This document shows positions 25,651 through 34,622 of a stretch of 64,000 nt of DNA, in pieces. Both the position numbers and the translations under genes were made by a program. Source of the DNA: Amycolatopsis mediterranei (lineage in GTDB: Bacteria > Actinomycetota > Actinomycetes > Mycobacteriales > Pseudonocardiaceae); contig NZ_CP100416.1 of NCBI RefSeq assembly GCF_026017845.1, positions 5,886,158-5,950,157 of the forward strand. Direction: 5' to 3'. Position 1 is the stretch's first letter. Each line of letters begins with the position of its first letter. The notes under the pieces were generated by a model. It did not search any database. It was given only the letters and a program-made list of their open reading frames with translations, and was not told the DNA's origin.

Positions 25651-27009
25651 ATGAGAAAACTCTCGATTCGCCGGGTGCTGGCCCTGGTGCCGGCCCTGGT
25701 CGTTCCCCTGGCCACCGCACCGGCCGCCGCGGCGAGCCCGGCACACCACCTCGGATACTTCAGCGGTGACTACCTGCCGAGCCTGGAAATGTACAGCTTC
25801 AACCTCAACCTGAACGCGGCCATCAAGGGCCGCAAGGGTGTCCCGCCGATCACCACGGTCGACGCGATCAAGTGGGCGGCCTCGGCCGGCTTCCCCGCCG
25901 TCGACATCACCGCGTACTACCTGCCCGGCTACGACACCCACACCATGCCGACGGTCCCCACCGCGGACATCATGGGCTACGCGGACCAGATCAAGGCCCT
26001 CACCCAGCAGCTCGGCGTCGCGATCAGCGGCACCGGCGTCTTCAACGACTTCGCCGACCCGGACACCGCGCGGCGCGCCCTCGACATCCGGCGGGTGGAG
26101 TTCTGGACCGACGTCGCGGCCCGGATGGGTGCGCCGGTCATGCGCGTGTTCTCGGGCAAGGTCCCGGCCGACATCGGCCAGTACGGGTGGGCGGACATCA
26201 CGCGGACGCGGATCGTGCCCGCACTGCAGGAGGTCACCGCCTACGCCGCGACCAAGGGCGTCAAGATCGTGCTGCAGAACCACGGCGACATGGCCGCCAC
26301 GGCCGATCAGACCCTCCGGATGCTCGACTGGGTGGGCAGCCGCAACATCAGCGTCATCGACGACACCGGCTACTTCCGGCCGTTCCAGGCCGACACGGGC
26401 CTCGGCTACGACTGGTATCCGGACATCGCCCGGACACTGGCTCGCTCCGACAGCATCCAGGTGAAGCAGCTGCCCGCCGGCGAGGGCACCGACGTCCCGA
26501 TGGACCTGGACCGGCTCTTCATCGACATGCGGCTGAGCAGCTACCGCGGCTTCATCCCGCTGGAACTGCTCTGGGTGGCCGGGCAGCCCGGCTACCCCCG
26601 TGACCTGCCGGCCCCTCCGTTCGACCAGATCACCGCGTTCAAGACGAAGGTCGACACGGCTTTGGCGGAGACGAAGACCGAGCCGTTCGACGTGCTCCGG
26701 AACGACATCCGGACGCTCGCCGGGTCCGGCGACGTGGCCGGGCCGGTCCGTGGACAGCTCTACGAGATCCTCGGCCAGGCCGACGGCCACTACCGGGAGG
26801 CCCAGCCGGGCCAGGCCATCGCCCGCATGCGGGACTTCCTGCACCGCGTCGCGAACCCCGGACCGCGGAGTCACTTCTCCGACATCGCGAAACAGCAACT
26901 GACCCGGCGCATGAGCGCGCTGCTCACCTCCTTCACCGACGTCTTCGGAGGACCACCCGCCGACCCGACGCCCGCATCGACCGACCACCGAGGAGCGCCA
27001 CTGTCATGA
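25651..27009 (+). CDS. secreted sugar-phosphate isomerase/epimerase-like TIM-barrel protein, paralogue 1
   Basis: The 452-residue protein has a Sec signal (MRKLSIRR then a hydrophobic core ending in AAAA near residue 27) and a xylose isomerase-like TIM barrel: EMYSFNLNLN, GFPAVDITAYYLPGY, LGVAISGTGVFNDF, the metal-type stretch IVLQNHGDM and ISVIDDTGYFRPF, then FIPLELLW. A C-terminal extension of about 110 residues is absent from its downstream partner. Members of this fold isomerise or epimerise sugars; export is unusual and implies action on free sugars or oligomers in the wall zone. It follows GH8 by 24 bp and overlaps the next gene by 4 bp (ATGA), so the three are co-translated. Confidence 0.85.
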   Translation: MRKLSIRRVLALVPALVVPLATAPAAAASPAHHLGYFSGDYLPSLEMYSFNLNLNAAIKGRKGVPPITTVDAIKWAASAGFPAVDITAYYLPGYDTHTMPTVPTADIMGYADQIKALTQQLGVAISGTGVFNDFADPDTARRALDIRRVEFWTDVAARMGAPVMRVFSGKVPADIGQYGWADITRTRIVPALQEVTAYAATKGVKIVLQNHGDMAATADQTLRMLDWVGSRNISVIDDTGYFRPFQADTGLGYDWYPDIARTLARSDSIQVKQLPAGEGTDVPMDLDRLFIDMRLSSYRGFIPLELLWVAGQPGYPRDLPAPPFDQITAFKTKVDTALAETKTEPFDVLRNDIRTLAGSGDVAGPVRGQLYEILGQADGHYREAQPGQAIARMRDFLHRVANPGPRSHFSDIAKQQLTRRMSALLTSFTDVFGGPPADPTPASTDHRGAPLS

Positions 27010-28046
27010 CGAGGAAATCGTTCTGCTCATCGCTGTGCCTCGCACTCGCGGCCCTGCTCCCGGCGAGCGCCGCCGCCGCACCGCTGAGCGGCCGAGCGCC
27101 GTACTACTCGGGCGACTACCGGGTCAGCCTCGAGCTCTACAGCTTCAACGTGAACCTCAACGCCTACCTCAAGCACCGCAAGGGCGCCCCGCCGATCAGC
27201 CCGACCGACGCGATCAAGTGGGCCAAGACGGCCGGCTTCGACGCGGTCGACATCACCGCGTACTACCTGCCCGGCTACGACAACGCCACCATGCCGACGG
27301 TCCCCAAGGCGCAGATCCTGGCGGCCGCGGACGAGATCAAGGCACTCACCCGGCAGCTGGGTCTCGGGATCAGCGGGACCGGGAACTTCGACGACTTCGC
27401 CGCCCCTGACCCGTCCCGCGTGGCGCTCGACGTCCGGCGGGCCGAGTTCTGGATCGACATCGCCGCCGAGATGGGCGCGCCCGAGTTGCGGGTCTTCTCC
27501 GGCTCGGTACCAGCCGACATCGACCAGCTCGGCTGGGCGAAGATCGCGCAGACCCGGATCGTGCCGGCCCTGCGCCAGGTCGCCGACTACGGTGCGACCA
27601 AGGGGGTCAGGATCGGGCTGCAGAACCACGGCGACATGACGGCGACCGCGGCCCAGACCATCCAGATCGCGCAGTGGGTGGACAGCCCCAACTTCGACCT
27701 GATCGACGACACCGGGTACTTCCGGCCGTTCCAGGCGACGACCGGGGCGAACTACCCGTGGTACTCCGACATCGCGGCCGTCCTGCCCTACTCGGGCAAC
27801 GCCTACGTCAAACTGAAGCCGGCGGGCGAGGACTCGGCCGCGCCGCTGATGGACTTCAAGAAGCTCTTCACCTCGGTGCGGGCGAGCGGTTACCAGGGCT
27901 ACCTTCCGCTGGAACGGCTCTGGGACAAGACCGACCCGGACAACCCGAAGACGCAGAAGACTCCACCCTACAGCGAGATCAGCGCGTTCCTCGCGCAGGT
28001 CCGGACCGCACTGGCCCAGACGAAGACGCCGCCTGCCGGCCGCTGA
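27006..28046 (+). CDS. secreted sugar-phosphate isomerase/epimerase-like TIM-barrel protein, paralogue 2
   Basis: The 346-residue protein is a close paralogue of the preceding one, sharing AIKWAxxAGFxAVDITAYYL, RVFSGxVPADI, QNHGDM and IDDTGYFRPFQA, but it lacks the C-terminal extension. It has its own Sec signal (ending ASAAAAP near residue 25). The start overlaps the upstream stop (ATGA). The tandem arrangement indicates duplication followed by divergence. The substrate is unknown; the operon context (GH8 chitosanase) suggests a glucosamine-related product. A hairpin terminator follows. Confidence 0.85.
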   Translation: MTRKSFCSSLCLALAALLPASAAAAPLSGRAPYYSGDYRVSLELYSFNVNLNAYLKHRKGAPPISPTDAIKWAKTAGFDAVDITAYYLPGYDNATMPTVPKAQILAAADEIKALTRQLGLGISGTGNFDDFAAPDPSRVALDVRRAEFWIDIAAEMGAPELRVFSGSVPADIDQLGWAKIAQTRIVPALRQVADYGATKGVRIGLQNHGDMTATAAQTIQIAQWVDSPNFDLIDDTGYFRPFQATTGANYPWYSDIAAVLPYSGNAYVKLKPAGEDSAAPLMDFKKLFTSVRASGYQGYLPLERLWDKTDPDNPKTQKTPPYSEISAFLAQVRTALAQTKTPPAGR

Positions 28047-28059
28047 GCGCGACCGGTGC

Positions 28060-28098
28060 CCGGTGGCGGCCGCCTCGACCCGAGACGGCCGCCACCGG
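28060..28098. terminator. 13-bp perfect hairpin between convergent genes
   Basis: CCGGTGGCGGCCG (28060-28072) pairs with CGGCCGCCACCGG (28086-28098) across a 13-nt loop between the end of the GH8 operon and the end of the enolase-superfamily gene, a typical bidirectional terminator position. Confidence 0.8.
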
Positions 28099-28106
28099 CG
28101 GGCTCG

Positions 28107-29267
28107 TCACAGGACATCGACGGCCAGTTCACGAACCGCCGCTTCGTCGACCTCCACGCCGAGACCGGGGCCGGTCGGCACCTGCGCGACGCCGTCGGAG
28201 ACCACCACCGTCGTGCCGGTCGTGTACACGGAGCCGATGAATTGCCGGCCGTTGAGATCCACCGGGGTGTCGATCCCGTGGGCGGCGAACAGGTGCAGCG
28301 ACGCGGCGAGGCCGAGGTCGGAATCGGTCAAGCCCGACCCCATCAGCCGGACCCCGCTGTCCTCGGCCAGCACGCACAACCGGCGCGACAGCGTCAGCCC
28401 GCCGCTGCGCTGGACCTTCGCGATGGCCACGGCCACCGCGTCCAGCCGCACGAACGTCGCGAGATCGTTGGGGTGGCGCAGGCTCTCGTCCAGCGCCACC
28501 GGGATCGGGGACACGTCGCGGAGCCGGCGCAGCCCGACGATGTCGTTGGCGGGCAACGGCTGCTCGAACGCGGTCACGTCCAGCTCGACCAGCCGCCGCG
28601 CCAGCCACAACGCGGTGTCCACCGTGTACGCCTGGTTGGCGTCCACCCACAGCGGTGCGGCGCCGCTCGCCGCGCGCACCGCGCGCACGACGGCGAGATC
28701 CTCGAGCGCGGTGTGCAAGCCCACCTTGACCTTGAAGGCCCGGTAGCCCAGCGCGCGCCCTTCGGCGACGCACGCGGCGACCTCGGCCTCGGTCTGCCCG
28801 GACACCACCCAGCCCAGCTCGATGATTTCTCGACGCCGCCGGCCCCACAGCACGCCCACCGGCACGCCGAGCGCGTGCCCGAGCAGGTCGTGCAGGGCGA
28901 CGTCCACCGCCGACTTGGCCAGCGGCGCGCCGATGCTGAAGCCCCGGTTGATCGCGTGGTCGAACGCGTTGTTCACACCGCGCAGGTCCCAGCAGGGACG
29001 GCCGAGGATCGCCGGGGCGAGGTAGCGGTCGATGGTGGTGACGATCGACTCGGCCGTCTCGTAGGTCCAGGCCGGGATCGGGGTCGCTTCCCCCCACCCG
29101 GCCACTCCGTCCGCGCTGACCTTCACCAGGATCCGCAGACTCGGCTGCCCGGCTACGGCGATGGAGCCGCCGGAGACGCCGAAGGAACGCACCGTCGGCA
29201 GCGCGACGGCAAACGTCTCGACCCGGTCGATGGTGAGCCCGGTCAGCGTCCGGCCGTCCGCGATCAC
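28107..29267 (-). CDS. enolase-superfamily enzyme, mandelate racemase/muconate-lactonizing type (paralogue 1)
   Basis: The 386-residue cytoplasmic enzyme has the capping domain (about 1-125) and a barrel with the K-x-K motif in RAFKVKVGL, metal ligands in WVDANQAY, FEQPLP and LDESL, and the opposite-face lysine in IAKVQRSGG. This is the muconate-lactonizing/dipeptide-epimerase subgroup layout. The GTG start at 29267 overlaps the LacI stop (GTGA) and is preceded by GGAGG, so translation is coupled to the regulator. The substrate is unknown; the LacI and ABC context suggests sugar acids or related carboxylates. Confidence 0.87.
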   Translation of the reverse strand: MIADGRTLTGLTIDRVETFAVALPTVRSFGVSGGSIAVAGQPSLRILVKVSADGVAGWGEATPIPAWTYETAESIVTTIDRYLAPAILGRPCWDLRGVNNAFDHAINRGFSIGAPLAKSAVDVALHDLLGHALGVPVGVLWGRRRREIIELGWVVSGQTEAEVAACVAEGRALGYRAFKVKVGLHTALEDLAVVRAVRAASGAAPLWVDANQAYTVDTALWLARRLVELDVTAFEQPLPANDIVGLRRLRDVSPIPVALDESLRHPNDLATFVRLDAVAVAIAKVQRSGGLTLSRRLCVLAEDSGVRLMGSGLTDSDLGLAASLHLFAAHGIDTPVDLNGRQFIGSVYTTGTTVVVSDGVAQVPTGPGLGVEVDEAAVRELAVDVL

Positions 29268-30388
29268 GAGGCGACCTCCGTGTCCGATGGGGACGTCCGC
29301 ACGGTCATGGCTAGTCCTTCCGTCGTTGGCAGCGTCGCGGTGCTGGCCCGGATCACGACCTCGCCGGCCATCCGGATGTTCTGGGCGCGCTTGCCGGTCT
29401 TCCCGTCGAGCGCCAGTCGCAGGGCACGTTCACCGAGCCGTTCGAGCGGGAGCGCCACCGTGGTCAACGGCGGTGTCAGATCCCGGACGCCGGGTATGTC
29501 GTCGAATCCGGCGACGGAGACGTCGCCGGGCACCGACAGTCCCCGATCCCGGATCGCGGCGCAGGCACCGATCGCCATCACGTCGGTGACCGCGAAGACA
29601 CAGGTGGCCGGCAGGCCGACCTCGATCAGGCGGGTCATCGCGTCGTATCCGCCGTCCCGGGTGAACGCACCCTCGACGACGTCTTCGTCGGCCAGGTGCA
29701 CGCCGGCGGCGGCCAGGCCGTCGCGGAAGCCGCCGAGCCGGTCGGCCACCGTCGTCAGCACGCGGGGTCCGGTCAGCACGGCGAACCGCCGGTGCCCCAT
29801 CCCGGCCAGCGCCGCGGCGAGTGCGGCCGCGCCGGCCCGGTTCTCCGGGAGCACGCTGTCCACCCGCAGACCCCGATGCCTGCTGATCACCGCGACCCGG
29901 CCGCCGCCCCGCAGGTAGGGGTTCAGCTCGGCGGCCATCCGCCGCTCCCAGCGGCGGTCCTCGATGCCCGAGCCGATCAGCAGGATGGCCGGGGCGCGCT
30001 GCGCGCGGAGCATCGAGACGTACTCGATCTCCCGATCGAACCGGCGGAACGTGCTGGCCAGCAGGACCAGCATCCCTTCGTCCGCGGCGACCTGCATCAC
30101 GCCGCGGGCGATGGCGGCGAAGTAGGGATCGCTGATGTCGTGGCAGATCACGCCGACGGTCCGGTGCGAGGAGCCGGCCAGCGCCTGCGCGTGGGCGTTC
30201 GGCGTGTACTCGAGCCGGCTCGCCGCTTCGTGCACCCGTGCGGCCAGCTCGGCGTGGACGGTCGCGCTGCCGTTCAGCACCCTCGACGCGGTGGCCGGAG
30301 ACACCCGGGCCGCTTTCGCGACGTCCTCGAGGGTCATGTGGGTCCACCGGTCCGGTTCCCGGCGTGCGGTTTCCCGGTGAGCGGTCAT
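29264..30388 (-). CDS. LacI-family transcriptional regulator
   Basis: ATG 30388 gives 374 residues; an internal ATG near 30337 would start right at the helix-turn-helix. The DNA-binding region is TLEDVAKAARVSPATASRVL with hinge YTPNAHAQALAG, followed by a periplasmic-binding-protein-like effector domain (SHRTVGVICHDISDPYFAAI and GFDDIPGVRDLTPPLTTVAL). It is flanked on the same strand by two enolase-superfamily genes and is coupled to the second. The palindrome GAAAGCGCTTTC abuts its start codon and recurs upstream of the ABC importer, so it probably represses itself and the importer until a sugar-like inducer binds. Confidence 0.92.
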   Translation of the reverse strand: MTAHRETARREPDRWTHMTLEDVAKAARVSPATASRVLNGSATVHAELAARVHEAASRLEYTPNAHAQALAGSSHRTVGVICHDISDPYFAAIARGVMQVAADEGMLVLLASTFRRFDREIEYVSMLRAQRAPAILLIGSGIEDRRWERRMAAELNPYLRGGGRVAVISRHRGLRVDSVLPENRAGAAALAAALAGMGHRRFAVLTGPRVLTTVADRLGGFRDGLAAAGVHLADEDVVEGAFTRDGGYDAMTRLIEVGLPATCVFAVTDVMAIGACAAIRDRGLSVPGDVSVAGFDDIPGVRDLTPPLTTVALPLERLGERALRLALDGKTGKRAQNIRMAGEVVIRASTATLPTTEGLAMTVRTSPSDTEVAS

Positions 30389-30400
30389 GAAAGCGCTTTC
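30389..30400. promoter_or_regulatory. LacI-type operator GAAAGCGCTTTC, copy 1
   Basis: This perfect 12-bp palindrome with central CG lies immediately upstream of the LacI start codon. Central-CG palindromes of this kind are typical LacI-family operators. An identical copy is at 31772-31783. Confidence 0.85.
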
Positions 30401-30458
30401 TCTTCGGCCGGGTTCGCCATGGAGGTCGCTGACGTGTCGCACGAGTCGCCTCCGCCGA

Positions 30459-31604
30459 TCAGCCCGGCAGGTCCACGGCCAGGGACCGCACGACCTGCTC
30501 GTCGACGTCGACGCCGAGTCCCGGACCGGTCGGCACCTCGGCCGCGCCGTCGACGACCGTGACCGTGCGGCCGGTGGCATACGGGGACCGGACGAACTGA
30601 CGCCCGGCCAGGTCGACCGGCGTGCCGATGTCGTAGGCGGCGAACAGGTGCAACGATGCCGCGAGCCCGAGATCCGAATCCGCGAGCCCGGAGCCCATGA
30701 GCCGCGTGCCGCAGTCCTCGGCGAAGCCGCACAGCCGCCGCGACAGCGTCAGGCCCCCGCTGCGCTGGACCTTGGCGACCACGACGTCGACCGCGTCGAG
30801 CCGGACGAGGGTGGCCAGATCGCTGGGGTGCGGCAGGCCCTCGTCCAGGGCGATGGGCACCGGCGACGCGTCACGCAGCCGCTTGAGGCCGGCGATGTCG
30901 TTGGCCGGCAACGGCTGTTCGAAGACGGTCGCGCCGACGTCGGCCAGCGGTCCCGCGACCCGCAGCGCACTGTCCACTGTGTACGACTGGTTTCCGTCGG
31001 CCCAGAGCACCGCGTCGGAGGCCGCCGCACGAACCGCCTCGACGATCCCCGCATCCTCGCGCCGGCCCAGCCCGCCGAGGTCGACCTTGAACGCCCGGTA
31101 GCCGTGGTCGAGCCCCTCCGCGACGGAGTCGGCCGCTTCCGCGGCGCTCCGCCCGGCCACCGTCCAGCCCAGCTCGAGCCGATCCGTCCGCCGCGCGCCC
31201 CACAACACCCCCAGCGACAGTCCCAGCGCCCGGCCGAGCAGGTCGTGCACCGCCATGTCCACCGCCGCCTTGGCCGGCGGGGCACCGATGGTGAACCCGC
31301 AGTTGACGGCCCGGTCGAAGGCCGAGGTGATCCCGTCGAGGTCCCATGCCGACCGGCCGACGAGCGCCGGGGCGAGGTGGTACCTGATCGTCGCCAGGAT
31401 CGATTCGGCCGTTTCGCAGGTGCGTGCGGGGGTCGCCTCTCCCCAGCCCGTTACACCGCCGGCGGTGACCTTGACCAGAATGCGCGGCGCAGTCCGGCGC
31501 TCCAAGGAACGGACGGCGGGAAGCGCGATCGCCCAGGCCTCGACCCGATCGACGACGAACTCCGCCGGATCGGCCCGGTCGCCGGCACTGGGCGCACCTG
31601 TCAC
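30459..31604 (-). CDS. enolase-superfamily protein (paralogue 2) lacking one catalytic lysine
   Basis: The 381-residue protein is colinear with the paralogue at 28107-29267 and keeps the metal-ligand regions WADGNQSY, FEQPLP and LDEGL and the opposite-face VAKVQRSGG. The K-x-K motif is changed to K-x-D (RAFKVDLGG), so the second lysine, normally the base, is missing. Activity may be altered or restricted to one-face chemistry. The GTG start at 31604 follows GAGGAGCGGG. It lies 70 bp upstream of lacI on the same strand, with the LacI operator between them, and is divergent from the ABC importer. Confidence 0.85.
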   Translation of the reverse strand: MTGAPSAGDRADPAEFVVDRVEAWAIALPAVRSLERRTAPRILVKVTAGGVTGWGEATPARTCETAESILATIRYHLAPALVGRSAWDLDGITSAFDRAVNCGFTIGAPPAKAAVDMAVHDLLGRALGLSLGVLWGARRTDRLELGWTVAGRSAAEAADSVAEGLDHGYRAFKVDLGGLGRREDAGIVEAVRAAASDAVLWADGNQSYTVDSALRVAGPLADVGATVFEQPLPANDIAGLKRLRDASPVPIALDEGLPHPSDLATLVRLDAVDVVVAKVQRSGGLTLSRRLCGFAEDCGTRLMGSGLADSDLGLAASLHLFAAYDIGTPVDLAGRQFVRSPYATGRTVTVVDGAAEVPTGPGLGVDVDEQVVRSLAVDLPG

Positions 31605-31633
31605 TGGCCCGCTCCTCGATCAGGTGGATCCAC

Positions 31634-31702
31634 GCTGGGGAGATTCACTTTAGGGCGACGACGATGTGCCACCCGTGTGAGTTCGGTGTGAATCCTCAAA
31701 TG
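31634..31702. promoter_or_regulatory. second pair of the GATGTG-N6-CACATC-type sites
   Basis: GCTGGGGAGATTCACTTT (31634-31651) and, reversed, CATTTGAGGATTCACACC (31685-31702) keep the GRGATTCAC core of the sites in the GH2/GH8 promoter, in the same head-to-head arrangement. They lie in the divergent region between the enolase-like gene and the ABC importer. Match to the consensus is weaker than at the GH2/GH8 pair. Confidence 0.6.
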
Positions 31703-31771
31703 CCGGCCGGTACTTCCCCCAGTGGTGTTAGGAATTTGACAGTCACCCGTCAGATCGTTCCGCTCGGTGCT

Positions 31772-31783
31772 GAAAGCGCTTTC
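31772..31783. promoter_or_regulatory. LacI-type operator GAAAGCGCTTTC, copy 2
   Basis: Identical to the palindrome at 30389-30400 and located 54 bp upstream of the ABC permease start, where it would block the importer operon promoter. Confidence 0.85.
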
Positions 31784-31836
31784 CGCAGCGGGGCGATCCG
31801 GCCGCAGCAGGCTTTCCCGATGGGAGGATCCCGACC

Positions 31837-32718
31837 GTGACGGTACCCACGACCAGCGGCGACGGACGAGCGTTGCAGCCGGACGCCGGTCTGCGGGGCG
31901 TTTCCGTCCGGCCGGGCCCCCGCACCCGCGATCGGCTGCGGGACGGGGTGGACCGGCTGTGGCGTCCCCTGGCGCTGATCGCGGCGTGCGGGTTCCTCTG
32001 GTGGCTGGTCACCGCGCTCGGCGGGGTACCGGGCTACCTCGTCCCGTCACCCGGACGCACCTGGCAGGTCATGGTGGAGCAGGGCGGCTACCTGTGGCAG
32101 AACACGCTGACCACGACCGGGGAGACGCTCCTCGGTTTCGTCCTCGCCGCGGTGGCCGGGGTGCTGGCTGCCGTCGTGATGGTCTACTCGGTGACCGTCG
32201 AGCGGACGCTGTACCCGCTGCTGCTGTTCGCCCAAGTGGTTCCGAAGATCGCGATCGCGCCGCTGTTCATCGTCTGGCTGGGGTTCGGCACCCCGCCCAA
32301 GATCGTGGTGGCGGTGCTGATGGCCTTCTTCCCGATCGTCATCTCCGGGGTCACCGGGCTGCGGTCGGTCGACTCCGAGTTGCTCGAACTCGTCGCCACG
32401 ATGGGTGCCAAACCGCTGCAGACGTTCCGCAAGATCCGGTTCCCGGCGTCCCTGCCGCACCTGTTCTCCGGGCTCAAGGTCGCGGCGACCCTCGCCGTCA
32501 CCGGCGCGGTGGTCGGTGAGTTCGTCGGCGCGAACGAGGGCCTCGGCTACGTGATCCTCCAGGCGAACGGGAATCTCGACACCCCGATGCTGTTCGCGGG
32601 ACTCATCATCATGTCACTGCTCGGCGTGCTGTTGTTCGCCGTCATCGAGGTCACCGAACACCTCCTACTGCCGTGGCATTCGAGCAGGCGAAGCAGCCCG
32701 GTAACCGCCACCTACTGA
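31837..32718 (+). CDS. ABC importer permease (TauC/SsuC type)
   Basis: The GTG at 31837 follows GGGAGG. The 293-residue protein has about six transmembrane helices and the inner-membrane-component loop with EFVGANEGLGYVILQAN, characteristic of nitrate/taurine/alkanesulfonate/HMP-type permeases. It would form the channel with the ATPase encoded two genes downstream. It is the first gene of a three-gene operon (permease, binding lipoprotein, ATPase) with LacI and GATGTG-type sites upstream. Confidence 0.9.
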   Translation: MTVPTTSGDGRALQPDAGLRGVSVRPGPRTRDRLRDGVDRLWRPLALIAACGFLWWLVTALGGVPGYLVPSPGRTWQVMVEQGGYLWQNTLTTTGETLLGFVLAAVAGVLAAVVMVYSVTVERTLYPLLLFAQVVPKIAIAPLFIVWLGFGTPPKIVVAVLMAFFPIVISGVTGLRSVDSELLELVATMGAKPLQTFRKIRFPASLPHLFSGLKVAATLAVTGAVVGEFVGANEGLGYVILQANGNLDTPMLFAGLIIMSLLGVLLFAVIEVTEHLLLPWHSSRRSSPVTATY

Positions 32719-32748
32719 TCTTCCGGCCCGATTGGAGAACCCGCACCG

Positions 32749-33762
32749 ATGAGAAGCCGTGCTCTGCGCCGGTTGTGCGCGCCGTTGATCCTCTTGCTCG
32801 CGACGGCCTGCGGCGGTCCGGCCGCGACCGCCCCGGACGCCCAGGGCCTGAGCAAGCTGACCCTGACCCTCAACTGGTACCCCTACGGCGAGCACGCGCC
32901 CCTGTACTACGGCCTGGCCCACGGGATCTTCAAGAAGCACGGCCTCGACCTGACCATCCAGGCCGGGCAGGGCTCCGGCAAGACCGTGCAAGCGGTCGGC
33001 GGCGGCAAGACCGACTTCGGCTGGGCCGACACGCCGGCGCTGCTCTCCGGCGTCGCGAGCGGCTTGCCGGTCCACAGTGTCGGGGTGTTCCTCCAGAGCA
33101 CTCCCGCCTCGGTCGAGTTCTTCTCCGACCGGAACATCACCCGACCCCAGGACCTCAAGGGCAAGACGATCGCGACCACGGCCGGGGACGCGCTGAGCGC
33201 GACCTTCCCCACGTTCCTGCGGGGCTTCGGCATGTCCACAAAGGATGTGACCCTGCAGAACGTCGACGCCGCCGGCAAGATCGCCGCGGTCATCAGCGGA
33301 GGCGCCGACGCACTGCTCGGGTTCTTCCACGACCAGGGCCCGACCCTCGCCGACAAGAGCGGCAAGCAGGTGTCCTTCCTCCGGTTCGCCGAACACGGCT
33401 TGGACTTCTACAGCACCGGCCTGGTCGCGAACGACTCGACCATCAAGAGCCGCCCCGGCCTGGTCCGGGAGCTGGTGGCGGCCGTCAGCGAGTCCTTCAC
33501 CGCCGCGATCGGCGACCCGGCGGCCGCGGTGGCCTCGATGGCCGGCGTGAACCCCCAGCTGCCCCCGGCCGGCGTGCTGACCACGTCGTGGCAGGACACC
33601 ATCAAGCTGCTGCACACCGACCGCACCCGAACCTCGGCGCCCGGCGTCGACACCGCCGAAGACTGGCAGGCGACCATCGACACGTTCGCCAGGTCCGGAG
33701 TCCTGAAGAACCCCGGCTCCCCCAGCGAATACTGGGACGCCGGCTTTGCCCCGAAGGCGTGA
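32749..33762 (+). CDS. ABC importer substrate-binding lipoprotein (NMT1/SsuA type)
   Basis: The 337-residue protein has a lipoprotein signal (lipobox LLATAC, Cys21) and an NMT1/THI5-like fold with LTLNWYPYGEHAPLYYGLAH, GIFKKHGLDL, TDFGWADTPALLSG and LKGKTIATTAGDA. Related proteins bind pyrimidine precursors, sulfonates, nitrate or riboflavin. The substrate here is not evident, and the regulatory context argues for a carbohydrate-derived acid or amine rather than a vitamin precursor. It lies 30 bp after the permease. Confidence 0.9.
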   Translation: MRSRALRRLCAPLILLLATACGGPAATAPDAQGLSKLTLTLNWYPYGEHAPLYYGLAHGIFKKHGLDLTIQAGQGSGKTVQAVGGGKTDFGWADTPALLSGVASGLPVHSVGVFLQSTPASVEFFSDRNITRPQDLKGKTIATTAGDALSATFPTFLRGFGMSTKDVTLQNVDAAGKIAAVISGGADALLGFFHDQGPTLADKSGKQVSFLRFAEHGLDFYSTGLVANDSTIKSRPGLVRELVAAVSESFTAAIGDPAAAVASMAGVNPQLPPAGVLTTSWQDTIKLLHTDRTRTSAPGVDTAEDWQATIDTFARSGVLKNPGSPSEYWDAGFAPKA

Positions 33763-33763
33763 A

Positions 33764-34591
33764 ATGACGACCTGGACGAGGTTCCGGCCCGATGCGACCT
33801 CACGGCCGGACGGGGACGGCTCCGCCGCGGTGACCATGGAGCAGGTGTCGGTGCGGTTCACCGCCCGCCGCACCCGGGTCACCGCGTTGCGGGACGTGTC
33901 CTTCGACGTCGCACCCGGTGAGTTCGTCTCCATCGTCGGCCCTTCGGGCTGCGGGAAGTCGACCCTGCTCAAGGTGATCGCGGGCCTGACGAAGCCGTCG
34001 GCGGGCACCGCGTCGCTGTTCGGCCTGCCCGTCACCGCGCCACGGCCGGACATCGGCTACGTCTTCCAGCGCGCCGCCCTGCTCGAATGGCGGTCCGTCC
34101 GGCGCAACATCGCGCTGCAGGCGGAACTGCGGCACCTGCCCCGGGGCAGCGCGAGCGAACGGGTCGAGGCGCTGATCGGGATGACCGGCCTGCGGGGGTT
34201 CGAGGACGCACTGCCGCACGAGCTCTCCGGCGGTATGCAGCAACGGGTTTCCCTGTGCCGGGCGCTGGTGCACGAGCCGCCGGTACTGCTGATGGACGAG
34301 CCCTTCGGCGCGCTCGACGCGTTGACGCGTGAGCAGATGAACGTCGAGCTGCGCCGGATCTGGCGAGAGACCGCGACCACTGTCCTGCTGGTCACCCACT
34401 CCATCGCCGAGGCCGTCTACCTGTCGAACCGGGTGATCGTCATGAGCAGCCGGCCCGGCAGCGTGCTGGAGATCGTCGACGTCGACCTCCCCCGGGACCG
34501 GGACTACGTGGCGACGATGGCCGCACCGGGGTTCGCGACCGCCACGGCACACATCCGGGAACTGCTCGGCGCCCGCACGACCGCCGACTGA
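33764..34591 (+). CDS. ABC importer ATPase (SsuB/TauB type)
   Basis: The ATG at 33764 lies one base after the preceding stop, with no room for a separate promoter. The 275-residue protein carries Walker A GPSGCGKST, the Q-loop in YVFQRAALLEW, signature LSGGMQQR, Walker B VLLMDEPFGALD and the H-loop VTHSIAEA. It powers the permease encoded upstream. It converges with the histidine kinase gene. Confidence 0.93.
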   Translation: MTTWTRFRPDATSRPDGDGSAAVTMEQVSVRFTARRTRVTALRDVSFDVAPGEFVSIVGPSGCGKSTLLKVIAGLTKPSAGTASLFGLPVTAPRPDIGYVFQRAALLEWRSVRRNIALQAELRHLPRGSASERVEALIGMTGLRGFEDALPHELSGGMQQRVSLCRALVHEPPVLLMDEPFGALDALTREQMNVELRRIWRETATTVLLVTHSIAEAVYLSNRVIVMSSRPGSVLEIVDVDLPRDRDYVATMAAPGFATATAHIRELLGARTTAD

Positions 34592-34622
34592 GCACCACCG
34601 CGGACACCGAAGCGCCCCGGCG

